From the NCBI RefSeq assembly GCF_029871245.1, contig NZ_SSON01000043.1:17370-81369 (forward strand): a DNA stretch of 64,000 nucleotides. The letters run 5' to 3'. Below, piece after piece: positions 47,742 through 56,115 of this stretch. The position numbers were made by a program, and so were the translations under genes. The DNA is from Pseudomonas sp. BN102 (lineage in GTDB: Bacteria > Pseudomonadota > Gammaproteobacteria > Pseudomonadales > Pseudomonadaceae). The notes under the pieces are model-generated. The model made no database searches and was not told where the DNA came from. It saw nothing but the letters and a program-made list of their open reading frames with translations. The first letter of the stretch is position 1. The number at the start of each line of letters is the position of its first letter.

Positions 47742-48791
47742 CTACTTAAGGCTTTCCAGCAGCTCTCGCGCTGCCTGCAACGGCCTCGGATCCACCCACT
47801 CGGCGATATCGAAATCCCGCTCCAGGAAGCCATGCAGGTTGAGGAAGTCCTTCTGGATTCCGAGGTACTCCAGGCGCTGTGCCGAGAGGTCCGGCGCCAG
47901 GGTGGTGTGGAAGTCGTCGCGGTAGGCCTCGGCCACGCCCTCGCTTCCGGCGCGGGTTTCGAGTTGCAGGATGCTGTGCAGGGCATCGCGGTTGTCGCTG
48001 GCCCACTCGGCGGCCCGTAGGGTCTGGGCGAGGAAGCGCACCACCAAATCGAAATGCTCATCGAGCAGGCTCTGGTGGACCGTGATCGGACGTGGCGTGC
48101 CGTTGTTGATCCGGTAGCGCGGCCCGGCCATGCGGTCCAGGTCGATGCCGACCACCAGGCCCAGGCGTCTTGCCGCGTCGGCGGCTGAAGCGCCCTTCAC
48201 GTAGACCGCATCCACCTCGCCACGCACCAGGTGATCCAGCCCTGACCACAGGCGCTGCAGACCCTCTTCCGGCGTGCGTGCCTCCGCCTGGTCCAGCAAA
48301 GCCACCTCCACCAGTTGCACGTCGTCGAAGCCCAGGCCGGCCAATGCCAGGGCGCCCTTGTAGCCGTGCAGGCTCATGCCCCGCGCAATGCTGCCGCCAC
48401 GGCTGTCCGACCAGGCCGGCAACGCCAGGCGCTTGCCGTTGAGGTCAGCGGGGCTGCGTATCCCCGAGTCGGGGCGAACCAGGATGGTCTGCCACTCCTC
48501 GATCCAGGTCAGGCCGATCAGTCGGCTCGGTGCGCCCGCCGCACGGGCCACCAGGGCGGGGATGTTGCCGCCTTCGCGGAAAAGCCCCGGCAGCTCGTGG
48601 TCGTAATGGTGATGGCCGAGCTGGCGGGCCTCCTGCAGGGTGGACACCGGCAGGCCGTCCGCGGCGAACTCCTCGGCCAGCCAGCCGAGCTTGTAGGCGA
48701 TGCCCGACGCCGTGGGCACAGGACAACGGGTGAACCAGATCTGTTCGAGGTTGGATTGACGGGTGGTGGGCGAGGCTACGGCGATAGTCAT
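47742..48791 (-). CDS. DszB-like sulfinate desulfinase homologue (copy 1)
   Basis: A 349-residue protein with the periplasmic-binding fold of DszB (2'-hydroxybiphenyl-2-sulfinate desulfinase) but no signal peptide, so it is cytosolic like DszB. The DszB catalytic residues are present: Cys23 in TRCPVPT (DszB Cys27 in NCPVPN), a His in HHHYDH (His62) and Arg72 in the REGG motif (DszB RxGG). GLTWIEEWQTILVRPDSGI and VDAVYVKGASAADAARRLG follow. Start at 48789-48791 is behind CGGAGTG. It is transcribed divergently from the DszC/SfnB-like gene from its own sigma-54 promoter. A desulfinase is the leading hypothesis; an orphan solute-binding protein is unlikely without export. Confidence 0.78.
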   Translation of the reverse strand: MTIAVASPTTRQSNLEQIWFTRCPVPTASGIAYKLGWLAEEFAADGLPVSTLQEARQLGHHHYDHELPGLFREGGNIPALVARAAGAPSRLIGLTWIEEWQTILVRPDSGIRSPADLNGKRLALPAWSDSRGGSIARGMSLHGYKGALALAGLGFDDVQLVEVALLDQAEARTPEEGLQRLWSGLDHLVRGEVDAVYVKGASAADAARRLGLVVGIDLDRMAGPRYRINNGTPRPITVHQSLLDEHFDLVVRFLAQTLRAAEWASDNRDALHSILQLETRAGSEGVAEAYRDDFHTTLAPDLSAQRLEYLGIQKDFLNLHGFLERDFDIAEWVDPRPLQAARELLESLK

Positions 48792-48846
48792 GAGGCACTC
48801 CGGATTGAATGAACGATGCGGCCTTCAATGGCAGTTACGGCTGCAT

Positions 48847-48862
48847 CGCAATGCCTGTGCCA
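48847..48862 (-). promoter_or_regulatory. sigma-54 promoter (minus strand) for DszB-like copy 1
   Basis: On the minus strand: TGGCACA-GGCA-TTGCG, only two mismatches to consensus, GG/GC spacing correct, 56 bases upstream of the start codon at 48791. Confidence 0.78.
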
Positions 48863-48916
48863 AGCGCCACAAGGCCCATGACTGAAGGGCTCGTGCAAAC
48901 CAATCGATCCCGTTGG

Positions 48917-48995
48917 TGCTGTCAGGCAAGCAGCACTGCGCGGCCATTGCTGGCCCTGAAGCAGCCGCCACGCCATAGCTGCTGCCAGAGCAGCA
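48917..48995. promoter_or_regulatory. three phased TGCTG-N6-CAGCA sites serving divergent promoters
   Basis: TGCTG-TCAGGC-AAGCA (48917-48932), TGCTG-GCCCTG-AAGCA (48948-48963) and TGCTG-CCAGAG-CAGCA (48980-48995). Start-to-start distances are 31 and 32 bases, three DNA turns, so all sites face the same side. They lie between the divergent sigma-54 promoters at 48847 (minus) and 49072 (plus). Confidence 0.75.
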
Positions 48996-49071
48996 GGCGA
49001 TTGCTCGACGACACTCGCCGCGTGCCCTCGAAGCCGCGCCGTTCCTCGCTTGCATCCCCGTTTCCGGCCAC

Positions 49072-49087
49072 TGGCACAGAAGCTGCT
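49072..49087 (+). promoter_or_regulatory. sigma-54 promoter for DszC/SfnB-like gene
   Basis: TGGCACA-GAAG-CTGCT, GG and GC pairs correctly spaced, two mismatches, 65 bases before the start codon. Confidence 0.78.
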
Positions 49088-49151
49088 CAAGCCACTACAA
49101 CCGCCCGGCACGACCGGGCATGCAGATGGATGAATCGACAGAGGTGGAATC

Positions 49152-50411
49152 ATGAGTACGGCCGAACGCAGCCTGGCTACCGGCGAAGCGCCCAGCGCGG
49201 TGCGCATCCTGCGCAACGAGGCGGAAGCGCTGGACGCGGCCAGGGAGGTGGCGAGAGAAATTGCCGAGATCGCCGCAGACCCGGCACGCAATGGCGAGCT
49301 GCCGCGCCGCCAGGCCGAGCTGTTGTCGCAGAGCGGGATCAGCGCCATAGGCGTACCCAAGGTCAATGGCGGCCTTGGGGCTTCGGTGGAGACCATCGTG
49401 GAAACGGTGCGGATCATCTCCGTGGCGGACGGTGGCGTCGGCCAGCTGCTGCAGATCCACAACGTGATGCTGCGCGGCCTGCTGACCTCCAACTACCCGC
49501 AGGAGGTGCGTGAGCGGGTGATAGCCGACGTGCTGGCCGGCAAGCGCTTCGGCAATGCGCTGGCGGAGGTCGGCGGCAAGAACAAGTTCGCCCTCAAGAC
49601 CCGAGTGGAGCGCCGCGCCGACGGCAAGCTGGTGCTAAATGGCAGCAAGTTCTACTCCACGGGTTCCTACCTGGCGGAATGGATTTCCCTCACAGCGGCC
49701 TCCGACGACGGCGGTGTCGGCGTGCTGCTGCATCGCGACACCCCCGGCCTGACGCTGGTGGACGACTGGGAGGCCTTCGGCCAGAACAACTCGGTCAGCG
49801 GCACCGTGATCTTCAACGAGATCGAGCTGGACGAGCGCTATGTCTCGCGCCGCGAAGGCCCGATGAAACGCACCTGGCTGAGCTTCCCGCAGATCCTCCA
49901 TGCGGCCATCGATACCGGCATCGCCGCCGGCGCCCTGGATGCCGGGGTGCAGTACCTGCGTAACCAGTCCCGCCCCTGGGTCGAGAGTGGCGTTGAGAAT
50001 GCCAGCGAAGAGCCGCACATCATCCGCCAGATCGGCGAATACGCCGTCGCCCTGCGCGCTGCCGAGTCCCTCCTGCGCGACGCCGCACGCGTGTTCGACC
50101 GCCAGGACCAGGACCCGGAGAACAAGGAGCTGCAGGACGAGCTGATCCTCTCCGTGGCCACGGCGCGCGCTCACTCCGACAGCGCCTCGTTGAAGATATC
50201 CAGCGACATCTTCTCCCTGCTCGGTGCCAGCGCCTCGCTGACTAAGTGGAACCTCGACCGCTTCTGGCGCAACGCGCGGGTACACACCACCCACGACCCG
50301 ATCCGCTGGCGCCTGCACCACGTCGGCAACTACTACCTCAACGGCGTGGACCCGGGCGAGTACACCGCCATCCTCGACACCAAGCAGAAGGAAGGCGCCA
50401 CCCGGCGCTGA
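49152..50411 (+). CDS. DszC/SfnB-like acyl-CoA dehydrogenase-fold flavin monooxygenase
   Basis: A 419-residue member of the acyl-CoA dehydrogenase fold, almost the length of DszC (417). The branch that includes DszC and SfnB uses FMNH2 and O2 for sulfur oxidation instead of acyl-CoA. Visible features: ISAIGVPKVNGGLGASVETIVETVRIISVADGGVGQLLQIHNVML, LVLNGSKFYSTGSYLAEWISL, and a C-terminal LTKWNLDRFWRNARVHTTHDPIRWRLHHVGNYYLNG, where the R-N-x-R-x-H-T-x-HD segment marks the DszC/SfnB type. No acyl-CoA catalytic Glu motif is evident. The name sfnB would be reasonable but I leave the symbol open. Divergent from DszB-like copy 1, sharing enhancer sites. Confidence 0.85.
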   Translation: MSTAERSLATGEAPSAVRILRNEAEALDAAREVAREIAEIAADPARNGELPRRQAELLSQSGISAIGVPKVNGGLGASVETIVETVRIISVADGGVGQLLQIHNVMLRGLLTSNYPQEVRERVIADVLAGKRFGNALAEVGGKNKFALKTRVERRADGKLVLNGSKFYSTGSYLAEWISLTAASDDGGVGVLLHRDTPGLTLVDDWEAFGQNNSVSGTVIFNEIELDERYVSRREGPMKRTWLSFPQILHAAIDTGIAAGALDAGVQYLRNQSRPWVESGVENASEEPHIIRQIGEYAVALRAAESLLRDAARVFDRQDQDPENKELQDELILSVATARAHSDSASLKISSDIFSLLGASASLTKWNLDRFWRNARVHTTHDPIRWRLHHVGNYYLNGVDPGEYTAILDTKQKEGATRR

Positions 50412-50516
50412 TTCCCATCTCTCTTTGCCCACTGTGTGAGAACGATGCGAGAGACCAAGAGCAGTAGCTTTCACACAACCTGAACGAGCTCCCTTTCCCG
50501 CCGCCATGCCCATGCC

Positions 50517-51863
50517 ATGGCGCGCGGGCTTTTCATGGATCGGAAAATGTCATCGCTACTCGCCAATGCCGTTCGCAACAGCCGCCGGTTCATGCTGGCC
50601 TCCTCATCTGCCCTGCTGCTCGCAGGCCTTGCCCAGGCCTCCGCGGCCGAGCCCCCCAAGGCGCAACCGGCACCGCCTGAGCTGCTGGCCATCAAGGCCG
50701 CCCACCTGATCGACGTGAACAGCGGCAAGGTGCTGGACAACCCCGTGGTTCTGATCGAAGGCGACCGGATCAAGGCTGTTGGCCAGGGCCTGGCCATTCC
50801 TGCGCAAGCGCGCCAGCTGGACCTCGGCGACAGCACCCTTCTGCCGGGGCTGATCGACTTCCATGTGCACCTCGGCGGCTTTGGCCCGCGCATCGGCACC
50901 GCCCGTGGCGCCCTGGCCGGCGCGAAACAGGCCAAGGCCACCCTGGAATCCGGCTTCACCAGCCTGCGCAACATGGGCGGGCGCGCCTTCACCGGTATCG
51001 CCCTGCGCGATGCCATCGCCGACGGCGACATTCCCGGCCCGCGCATCTTCGATGCCGGTACCCTGCTGACCACCACCGGCGGCCACTGCTCGGGGCAGGT
51101 CAGTACGCCCGAGGAGGACCAGGACGGTCCGGGCGTGGCCAACGGCGCCGAGGCCTTCGAGCGCAAGGTCCGCCAGCAGTTCAAGTACGGCGCGGACTTC
51201 ATCAAGGTCTGCATCACCGGCGGCTTCATGAGCGGCACCGACCCAAGGGTGACCCAGTTCAGCGAGGAAGAGCTGAAGGCCGTGATCGAAACCGCCCACC
51301 GCTACCGCAAGAAAGTCGCGGTGCACGCCCACGGCGCCGATGGCATCCGTCTCGCCGCACGCCTGGGCGCGGACAGCATCGAGCACGCCTCCCTGGTGGA
51401 CGACGAAGGCCTGAAGCTGCTCAAGCAGAAGAACATTCCCATCGTTCCGACCCTGGCCATCGACAGCCTGGCCTTGGAACACGCCGTGGAAGCCGGCGCC
51501 AGCCAGTACAACCTGGCAGTGCTGAAACAGACCGGAACCATCCACAAGCAGAACATCGGCAAGGCGATCAAGGCGGGCATCCCGATCATCTATGGCACCG
51601 ATGCACCCATCACCCCGCACGGCACCAACCCGGTGGAATTCCACTACCTCGTGGAGGCCGACCTGACACCGCTGCAGGCGATCCAGGCGGCCACCGTCAC
51701 CCCGGCGAAATGGCTGGGCGCCAGTGAAGACATCGGCAGCCTCGACGCCGGGCGCTTCGCCGACATCATCGCCGTGCACGCCGATCCCCTGGCCGATATC
51801 CGTGTGCTGGAAAAGGTCCAGTGGGTGATGAAGGGCGGCAAGGTCTACAAGAACGAACTCTGA
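50517..51863 (+). CDS. secreted amidohydrolase (prolidase/imidazolonepropionase-like)
   Basis: Metal-dependent hydrolase of the amidohydrolase superfamily, up to 448 residues. A signal peptide (RFMLASSSALLLAGLAQASA) targets the periplasm. The metal motif HVHLGG (HxH) follows LPGLIDF; GADFIKVCITGG carries the bridging Lys, then VAVHAHGADGIRLA and DSIEHASLVDDEG give further His ligands and YGTDAPITPHGTNP the Asp. C-terminal VTPAKWLGASEDIGSLDAGRFADIIAV is the usual small beta domain. Starts at 50517, 50535 and 50547 are all possible; the last has GGATCGGA upstream. It resembles Xaa-Pro dipeptidase-type amidohydrolases; the substrate is unknown and its place beside DszC-like genes may be incidental. 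Confidence 0.82.
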   Translation: MARGLFMDRKMSSLLANAVRNSRRFMLASSSALLLAGLAQASAAEPPKAQPAPPELLAIKAAHLIDVNSGKVLDNPVVLIEGDRIKAVGQGLAIPAQARQLDLGDSTLLPGLIDFHVHLGGFGPRIGTARGALAGAKQAKATLESGFTSLRNMGGRAFTGIALRDAIADGDIPGPRIFDAGTLLTTTGGHCSGQVSTPEEDQDGPGVANGAEAFERKVRQQFKYGADFIKVCITGGFMSGTDPRVTQFSEEELKAVIETAHRYRKKVAVHAHGADGIRLAARLGADSIEHASLVDDEGLKLLKQKNIPIVPTLAIDSLALEHAVEAGASQYNLAVLKQTGTIHKQNIGKAIKAGIPIIYGTDAPITPHGTNPVEFHYLVEADLTPLQAIQAATVTPAKWLGASEDIGSLDAGRFADIIAVHADPLADIRVLEKVQWVMKGGKVYKNEL

Positions 51864-51960
51864 TACCCGTTTCGCGCCAGGGACGGCGCCCCTCTTGCAC
51901 GCGGCCAGCTTCCCATGGAGGCTTGGCCGCTGCCGCGTTAAGCGCCTGCCGAGATCCCCC

Positions 51961-52512
51961 GTGAGCAAACTCGTCGTCGACGCCAATTACCGTTTCATCG
52001 CCGCCTATCAGGAGGTCAATGCGCGCATCAGCCAGCGGCAGCAGGCCCTGACGCTCTACGTATCATTGGTGGTGAGCCTGCTCGCCGCACTAGTTGCCCT
52101 CAAACCCGGCGCGAGCGGCGGCGAACTCCCTGTCGAGTGGCTGGTACTGGGCTTCCCGGTCGCATCCACCAGCCTGGCCTTCCTCAACTACAAGGCTGAG
52201 CGGGCGATCACCAATCTGCGTCGATTCCTGGCGAGCCTCGAACAGCTGGGCAATGCCCACCAGGAGCTGCGGAGCTACAACACCGACCCGCAATGGGCCC
52301 AGGGTGCCAACAAGGCACGCCGGTACCATGACTACGCCAGTGCCGTGCTGGTGGCCGGCGGCAACGCCATTGGACTGGGCGCGGTCATTCGCATCTATCC
52401 CGAGCGCATCGCCGAGACCCCCGTGGTGATCTGGATTTCCGCAGCGATCGCACTGTTCTCGCTGCTCGCGCTCTTGCTCACCCCTCGCCTGAGCTACCGG
52501 CCCATCCGCTGA
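51961..52512 (+). CDS. hypothetical membrane protein
   Basis: A 183-residue protein from the GTG at 51961 (an upstream ATG at 51895 would add 22 residues with no membrane or coding character). About four hydrophobic segments: ALTLYVSLVVSLLAALVAL, WLVLGFPVASTSLAFLNY, AVLVAGGNAIGLGAVI and VVIWISAAIALFSLLALLL. Between the first and second pairs lies a charged segment with KAERAITNLRRFLASLEQLGNAHQELRSYN, predicted helical/coiled coil. I do not recognise a family. Codon use matches the neighbours, so it is probably a real inner-membrane protein. Confidence 0.62.
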   Translation: MSKLVVDANYRFIAAYQEVNARISQRQQALTLYVSLVVSLLAALVALKPGASGGELPVEWLVLGFPVASTSLAFLNYKAERAITNLRRFLASLEQLGNAHQELRSYNTDPQWAQGANKARRYHDYASAVLVAGGNAIGLGAVIRIYPERIAETPVVIWISAAIALFSLLALLLTPRLSYRPIR

Positions 52513-52555
52513 GTTCTGATACCCATTTCGCGTTAGCAGTCTGTTGCGAACCTTG

Positions 52556-52615
52556 TGTAGGAGCGAGCTTGCTCGCGAAAGATCCCACTCGTTCGCGAGC
52601 AAACTCGCTCCTACA
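52556..52615. repeat. REP palindrome (GTAGGAGCGAGCTTGCTCGC family)
   Basis: Arms TGTAGGAGCGAGCTTGCTCG and complement, about 12-base spacer. Same family as the copy inside the carboxylase gene at 23224-23304. Confidence 0.85.
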
Positions 52616-52640
52616 GGTCCAGTGCAGCCGGACATGCAAC

Positions 52641-52726
52641 CGTAGGTTGGCGTAGAGCGCAGCGAAACCCAACGATGCGGGGCCGGGGCTGCTCGTTGGG
52701 CCTCGCGTAGCTCGGACCAACCTACG
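52641..52726. repeat. palindromic repeat (GTAGGTTGG family)
   Basis: CGTAGGTTGG at 52641-52650 pairs with CCAACCTACG at 52717-52726; inner CCCAACG/CGTTGGG also pair. A second repeat family stacked next to a REP element. Confidence 0.75.
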
Positions 52727-52741
52727 TTCGCGTTCTGGACC

Positions 52742-52771
52742 AAAAAAAAGCCCGGCATCTACCGGGCTTTG
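52742..52771 (-). terminator. Rho-independent terminator of the class II aldolase gene
   Basis: On the minus strand AAAGCCCGG-TAGATG-CCGGGCTTT followed by more T (eight in all), 12 bases past the stop of the aldolase-family gene. Confidence 0.88.
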
Positions 52772-52782
52772 TCTTCGCGCAA

Positions 52783-53526
52783 TCAGGCAACCCGCTCCAG
52801 CAGCTTGCGGCCCTCGTCCCAGAGGCCGGTCATCTTCCATTGTTGCTCCAGCACTCCTGGACCGAACTCCTGCGAGCCGCCGAGGTTTTCCGCCAGCGCC
52901 TGGAAGTAGGCGCCCTCTTCCACCAGCAGGATCAGCCTGGCCACCGGCAGGATGCCTTCACCCCAGAAGGTGGCGCCGCCATTGGCTTCCAGCAGACCTG
53001 GCGTGTGCGGATTGGTCTTGATGGTCTCGACGATGAAGGCCGGCTCGGACTGCCGGCGGTCGATGTAGATCGGCAGCTCACGGGCCAGGGTCACCCGCTG
53101 CGAAGCGGCATAGCGCAGAGGCAGCACGCGGTGCGCGCCAGCCCAGCCGCCGAGGTAAGGCGTGTGCACGTGGACCACCAGGCTCACCTCCGGACGCTCC
53201 TGGAACACCAGCGCATAACGCTTGCCGCTGCCAGCTTCCTTGCTGGCCTCCAGGGAACTGCCGGGGGCCAGGGTTTCGTCCAGGTGCACGGTGCCGTCGT
53301 GGCTCACCACCGAAGCACGGATGCTCTGGTCATCGGCCCAGGGACTGGGCGCGCGGAGGGCGATCACCAGGTCGCTGGCGGGCACCCGCAGGTAGGCCTG
53401 GAGCGTATTGGTCGCGGTGATGGTGCGGGTCTCCTTCAGCACGCGGAAGGCTTTCTCGAAATCACGTTTGGCCTGCACCACCTGGTCGAGGATGACGCTG
53501 TCGAGGGCTTGGGATGTCTGGGTCAT
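52783..53526 (-). CDS. class II aldolase/adducin family protein
   Basis: Zinc-dependent class II aldolase-fold protein of 247 residues. The metal motif HVH is in SLVVHVHTPYLGGWAGAHRVLPL, with a further His in PHTPGLLEANGG, as in FucA/AraD-type enzymes. ATG at 53524-53526 is preceded by AGGACA. It has its own sigma-54 promoter on the minus strand and shares the upstream region with the SsuD-like gene at 53855, so it belongs to the sulfur regulon. It might cleave or decarboxylate the carbon skeleton left after desulfonation; function not known. Confidence 0.83.
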   Translation of the reverse strand: MTQTSQALDSVILDQVVQAKRDFEKAFRVLKETRTITATNTLQAYLRVPASDLVIALRAPSPWADDQSIRASVVSHDGTVHLDETLAPGSSLEASKEAGSGKRYALVFQERPEVSLVVHVHTPYLGGWAGAHRVLPLRYAASQRVTLARELPIYIDRRQSEPAFIVETIKTNPHTPGLLEANGGATFWGEGILPVARLILLVEEGAYFQALAENLGGSQEFGPGVLEQQWKMTGLWDEGRKLLERVA

Positions 53527-53605
53527 GGAAGCTGTCCTGTTTCTGTCCGGGAAGGGTCGCAACGGTCCTCCGTTGCCGGCCGTTTACACGGCGTAGAAGC
53601 CCCAG

Positions 53606-53621
53606 AGCAGGACTTGTGCCA
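53606..53621 (-). promoter_or_regulatory. sigma-54 promoter (minus strand) for class II aldolase gene
   Basis: Minus strand: TGGCACA-AGTC-CTGCT, GG/GC pairs correctly spaced, two mismatches, 80 bases upstream of the start codon at 53526. Confidence 0.75.
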
Positions 53622-53673
53622 GCACCTCCAGCCCGCGCAGCGTGTAGGGCCGGCGCTGGCCGTTGGCGCAATC

Positions 53674-53748
53674 TGCTGCCTGCCAGACAGCGGTTGCTGG
53701 GCGATTGCTGCTGGAGACGCAGTCGGGGTCCGCAGCCTTCCTGCAGCA
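53674..53748. promoter_or_regulatory. degenerate TGCTG/CAGCA array between divergent sigma-54 promoters
   Basis: TGCTG half-sites start at 53674 and 53706 (32 apart), the second followed at N6 by ACGCA, and a CAGCA half-site at 53744-53748 is in the same phase. Weaker than other arrays but placed identically. Confidence 0.5.
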
Positions 53749-53795
53749 GAGCGGAAAACCGCAGCTGGCGGGCGCTCCAGCCTTTCCAGGGGGCG

Positions 53796-53811
53796 TGGCA
53801 TGGCAGTTGCT
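53796..53811 (+). promoter_or_regulatory. sigma-54 promoter for SsuD-like gene and DszB-like pair
   Basis: TGGCATG-GCAG-TTGCT, a single mismatch to consensus and the best -24/-12 match in the window, 44 bases before the start codon. Confidence 0.83.
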
Positions 53812-53854
53812 ATTCCTGGATACAACTCGGCAAATCCAACTCTCAGGAGCTTTC

Positions 53855-55015
53855 ATGAGCACCGAATTCTTCTGGCGCCTGCCGCTGGGCACCGACGGCC
53901 CCCAACTCAGCACCGACAAGCACAATCGCGGTAATTCGCTGCGCCGGCCTGGCGACATTGCCCCGGGCCTTCTGCCCGACGGAACGCCGGATGACTTCAC
54001 CTACATCGACTACATCGCCCAGGTGGCGAAAGCCGCCGAACTGGCCGGTTTCGAAGGCGCCCTGCTGCCCACCGGCCCCGAGCCGTGGATCGCCGCTGCC
54101 GCGCTGGCGCGTGAAACCCGCCGCATCAAGTTCCTGATCGCCTTCCAGGCCACCTGGACCCTGCCGGCCTACGCCGCGCAGCAGGCCGCCATCCTGCAGA
54201 ACCTCAGCCGGGGCCGCCTGGAGTGGAACATCATCACTGGCGGCAACCCGGCCAGCCAGCGCGCCAACGGCGACTTCCTCGAACACGACCTGCGCTACAA
54301 GCGCACCGGCGAGTTCCTCGACATCATCCAGGGACTCTGGGAGAACGAGCGCTTCTCCTACGAGGGCGATATCTACCGCCTGGACAACGGCTCGCTACCC
54401 CAGGGCCTGCATAACGAACGCAAACCCGGCGTGTACTTCTCCGGTTTCTCCGACGCCGCCCTGGACGTCGCGGCGCGTCACGCCGATGTCTACCTGAACT
54501 GGGCCGAGCCGGTCGACAAACTCAAGCCGCATATCGAGCGCGTGCGCGAACTGGCGGACAAGCAAGGCCGCAGCGTGCGCTTCGGCCTGCGCGTCGACCT
54601 CTTCGCCCGCGAAACCGAGGAGGCCGCCTGGCGTGACCTGCGCAATCAGTTCGAACGCCTGGAAGGCAAAGGCAGCTCGCTGGTCAAGCAGTTCACCAGC
54701 GGCTCCGATTCAGTCGGTGCCGCCCGCCAGACCGCCTACCACAAGGACATCAACGGCTTCGATGACCTGATCCTCGGCCCCGATCTTTGGGCTGGTTTCG
54801 CCAAGGCCAAGCCGGGGCCCACCGTGGGCCTGGTGGGCAGCCACCAGAACATCGCCGAACGGCTGGCCGAATACCGCGATGCCGGCTTCTCCACCTTCAT
54901 TCTGGCCGGCAATCCGCACCTGGAAGAGGCCCTGCGCATTGGCCAGGAAGTCCTGCCGCTGCTGCGCACGCCGGCCACCATTCAATCCAGTTCGCCCCTG
55001 AAAGCCACGGCCTGA
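53855..55015 (+). CDS. SsuD-like FMNH2-dependent monooxygenase
   Basis: Luciferase-like monooxygenase of 386 residues, closest in plan to the protein at 38795: FFWRLPLGTDGPQLS, FTYIDYIAQVAKAAELAGFEGALLP, ARETRRIKFLIAFQATWTLPAYAAQQAAILQNLSRGRLEWNIITGG and a C-terminal AGNPHLEEALRIGQEVLPLL. Starts behind CAGGAG at the position where SsuD homology begins. Sixteen bases later comes a DszB-like gene and then a second one, so the three form an operon: C-S oxidation followed by possible desulfination. Confidence 0.88.
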   Translation: MSTEFFWRLPLGTDGPQLSTDKHNRGNSLRRPGDIAPGLLPDGTPDDFTYIDYIAQVAKAAELAGFEGALLPTGPEPWIAAAALARETRRIKFLIAFQATWTLPAYAAQQAAILQNLSRGRLEWNIITGGNPASQRANGDFLEHDLRYKRTGEFLDIIQGLWENERFSYEGDIYRLDNGSLPQGLHNERKPGVYFSGFSDAALDVAARHADVYLNWAEPVDKLKPHIERVRELADKQGRSVRFGLRVDLFARETEEAAWRDLRNQFERLEGKGSSLVKQFTSGSDSVGAARQTAYHKDINGFDDLILGPDLWAGFAKAKPGPTVGLVGSHQNIAERLAEYRDAGFSTFILAGNPHLEEALRIGQEVLPLLRTPATIQSSSPLKATA

Positions 55016-55031
55016 CGCCAAGGAAGACCTC

Positions 55032-56084
55032 ATGAGCCAAGCACTCGATACCCTCTGGTATACCCGCTGCCCGGTTCCCACCGGGCTCGGCATCGCCGTC
55101 CAGAAAGGCTGGCTGGAATCCAGCGTGGGCGCCCTCGGCACACGCATCCAGTCATTGCGCGAATCGGACAACCAGGCGGTGCGTGAATCCCACTTCGATC
55201 ACACCCTGGCCAACTCCGTGCGCCATGGCGGCAATATCCCCGCAATCTGGGCCCGTGCGGCCGGTCGCGATACCCGCGTCATCGGCCTGTCCTGGGCCGA
55301 CGAGGTGCAATTGATCCTCACCCGTCCCGACAGCGGCATCCAAAACGTGAAGGACCTCAAGGGTCGGCGTTTCGGCCTGCCCGACTGGACCGGCGCACAG
55401 ATCGACTTCACCCGTGCCCAGGCCCTGCGCGGCCTGGAAAACGCCCTCAAACTGGAAGGCCTGGTGGTCAAGGACGTGGAGCGCGTCGACTATCGCTACG
55501 GCGGTACCTTCAGTGACCAGCAGGTGCAGGATGTCGGCGGCACCCCGGTCAGCGCCCGTCGCGCCGAAGGCCGCAATGCCGAGCTGGTCGGCCTGCTGCG
55601 TGGCGAGGTGGATGCGATCTTCCTCAAGGGTGCCCATGCGGCCCAACTGGCGCACGAGTTCGGCCTGCGCACGGTGATCGACACCGGCTCCCATCCCGAG
55701 CCGCTGATCCGCTCCAACAACGGCACACCGCGTACCCTCAGCGTGGATTCGAACCTGCTCGACCAGCACTTCCCGGTGGCGGTTGGCATCCTCGATTCAG
55801 TACTGCGCGCCGAGGCATGGGCCAGCACCCACGCCGAGGACACCCGCCGCTACCTGGCGAAGGAAACCAACAGCAGCGAGTACTGGGTCAGCCAGGCCTA
55901 CGGTGAAGACGCCCACCTGCGCCTGCGCACCGCCCTGGACGAAACGGCCGTCGCCGCCCTGCAGGACTTCACCGACTTCCTCCAGCGCTGGCAGTTCCTC
56001 CCCCAGCGTTTTGACGTCCGCGACTGGATCGACCCACGACCGCTGGAAGCCCTGCGAAACGCCGGTTCCGCCCTGGCGAGCTGA
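55032..56084 (+). CDS. DszB-like sulfinate desulfinase homologue (copy 2)
   Basis: A 350-residue cytosolic DszB-fold protein without signal peptide. The DszB triad is complete: Cys13 (YTRCPVPTGLG), His54 (SHFDH) and Arg64 in RHGG. Later blocks GLSWADEVQLILTRPDSGI, GRRFGLPDWTGAQIDFTRAQALRGLENAL and RSNNGTPRTLSVDSNLL match copy 3 closely and copy 1 less so. AAGGAAG precedes the ATG. Between an SsuD-like gene and copy 3; expected to act on a sulfinate intermediate, by analogy with DszB, releasing sulfite. Predicted active. Confidence 0.8.
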   Translation: MSQALDTLWYTRCPVPTGLGIAVQKGWLESSVGALGTRIQSLRESDNQAVRESHFDHTLANSVRHGGNIPAIWARAAGRDTRVIGLSWADEVQLILTRPDSGIQNVKDLKGRRFGLPDWTGAQIDFTRAQALRGLENALKLEGLVVKDVERVDYRYGGTFSDQQVQDVGGTPVSARRAEGRNAELVGLLRGEVDAIFLKGAHAAQLAHEFGLRTVIDTGSHPEPLIRSNNGTPRTLSVDSNLLDQHFPVAVGILDSVLRAEAWASTHAEDTRRYLAKETNSSEYWVSQAYGEDAHLRLRTALDETAVAALQDFTDFLQRWQFLPQRFDVRDWIDPRPLEALRNAGSALAS

Positions 56085-56115
56085 CCACCCCGCAACCCGA
56101 GACCCGAATCGCCCT

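Noticed and set aside
47742..48791. Calling the DszB-like proteins ABC transporter binding proteins
   Set aside because: They have the fold, but no signal peptide or lipoprotein motif, and they keep the Cys/His/RxGG set (two of three copies) of a desulfinase.
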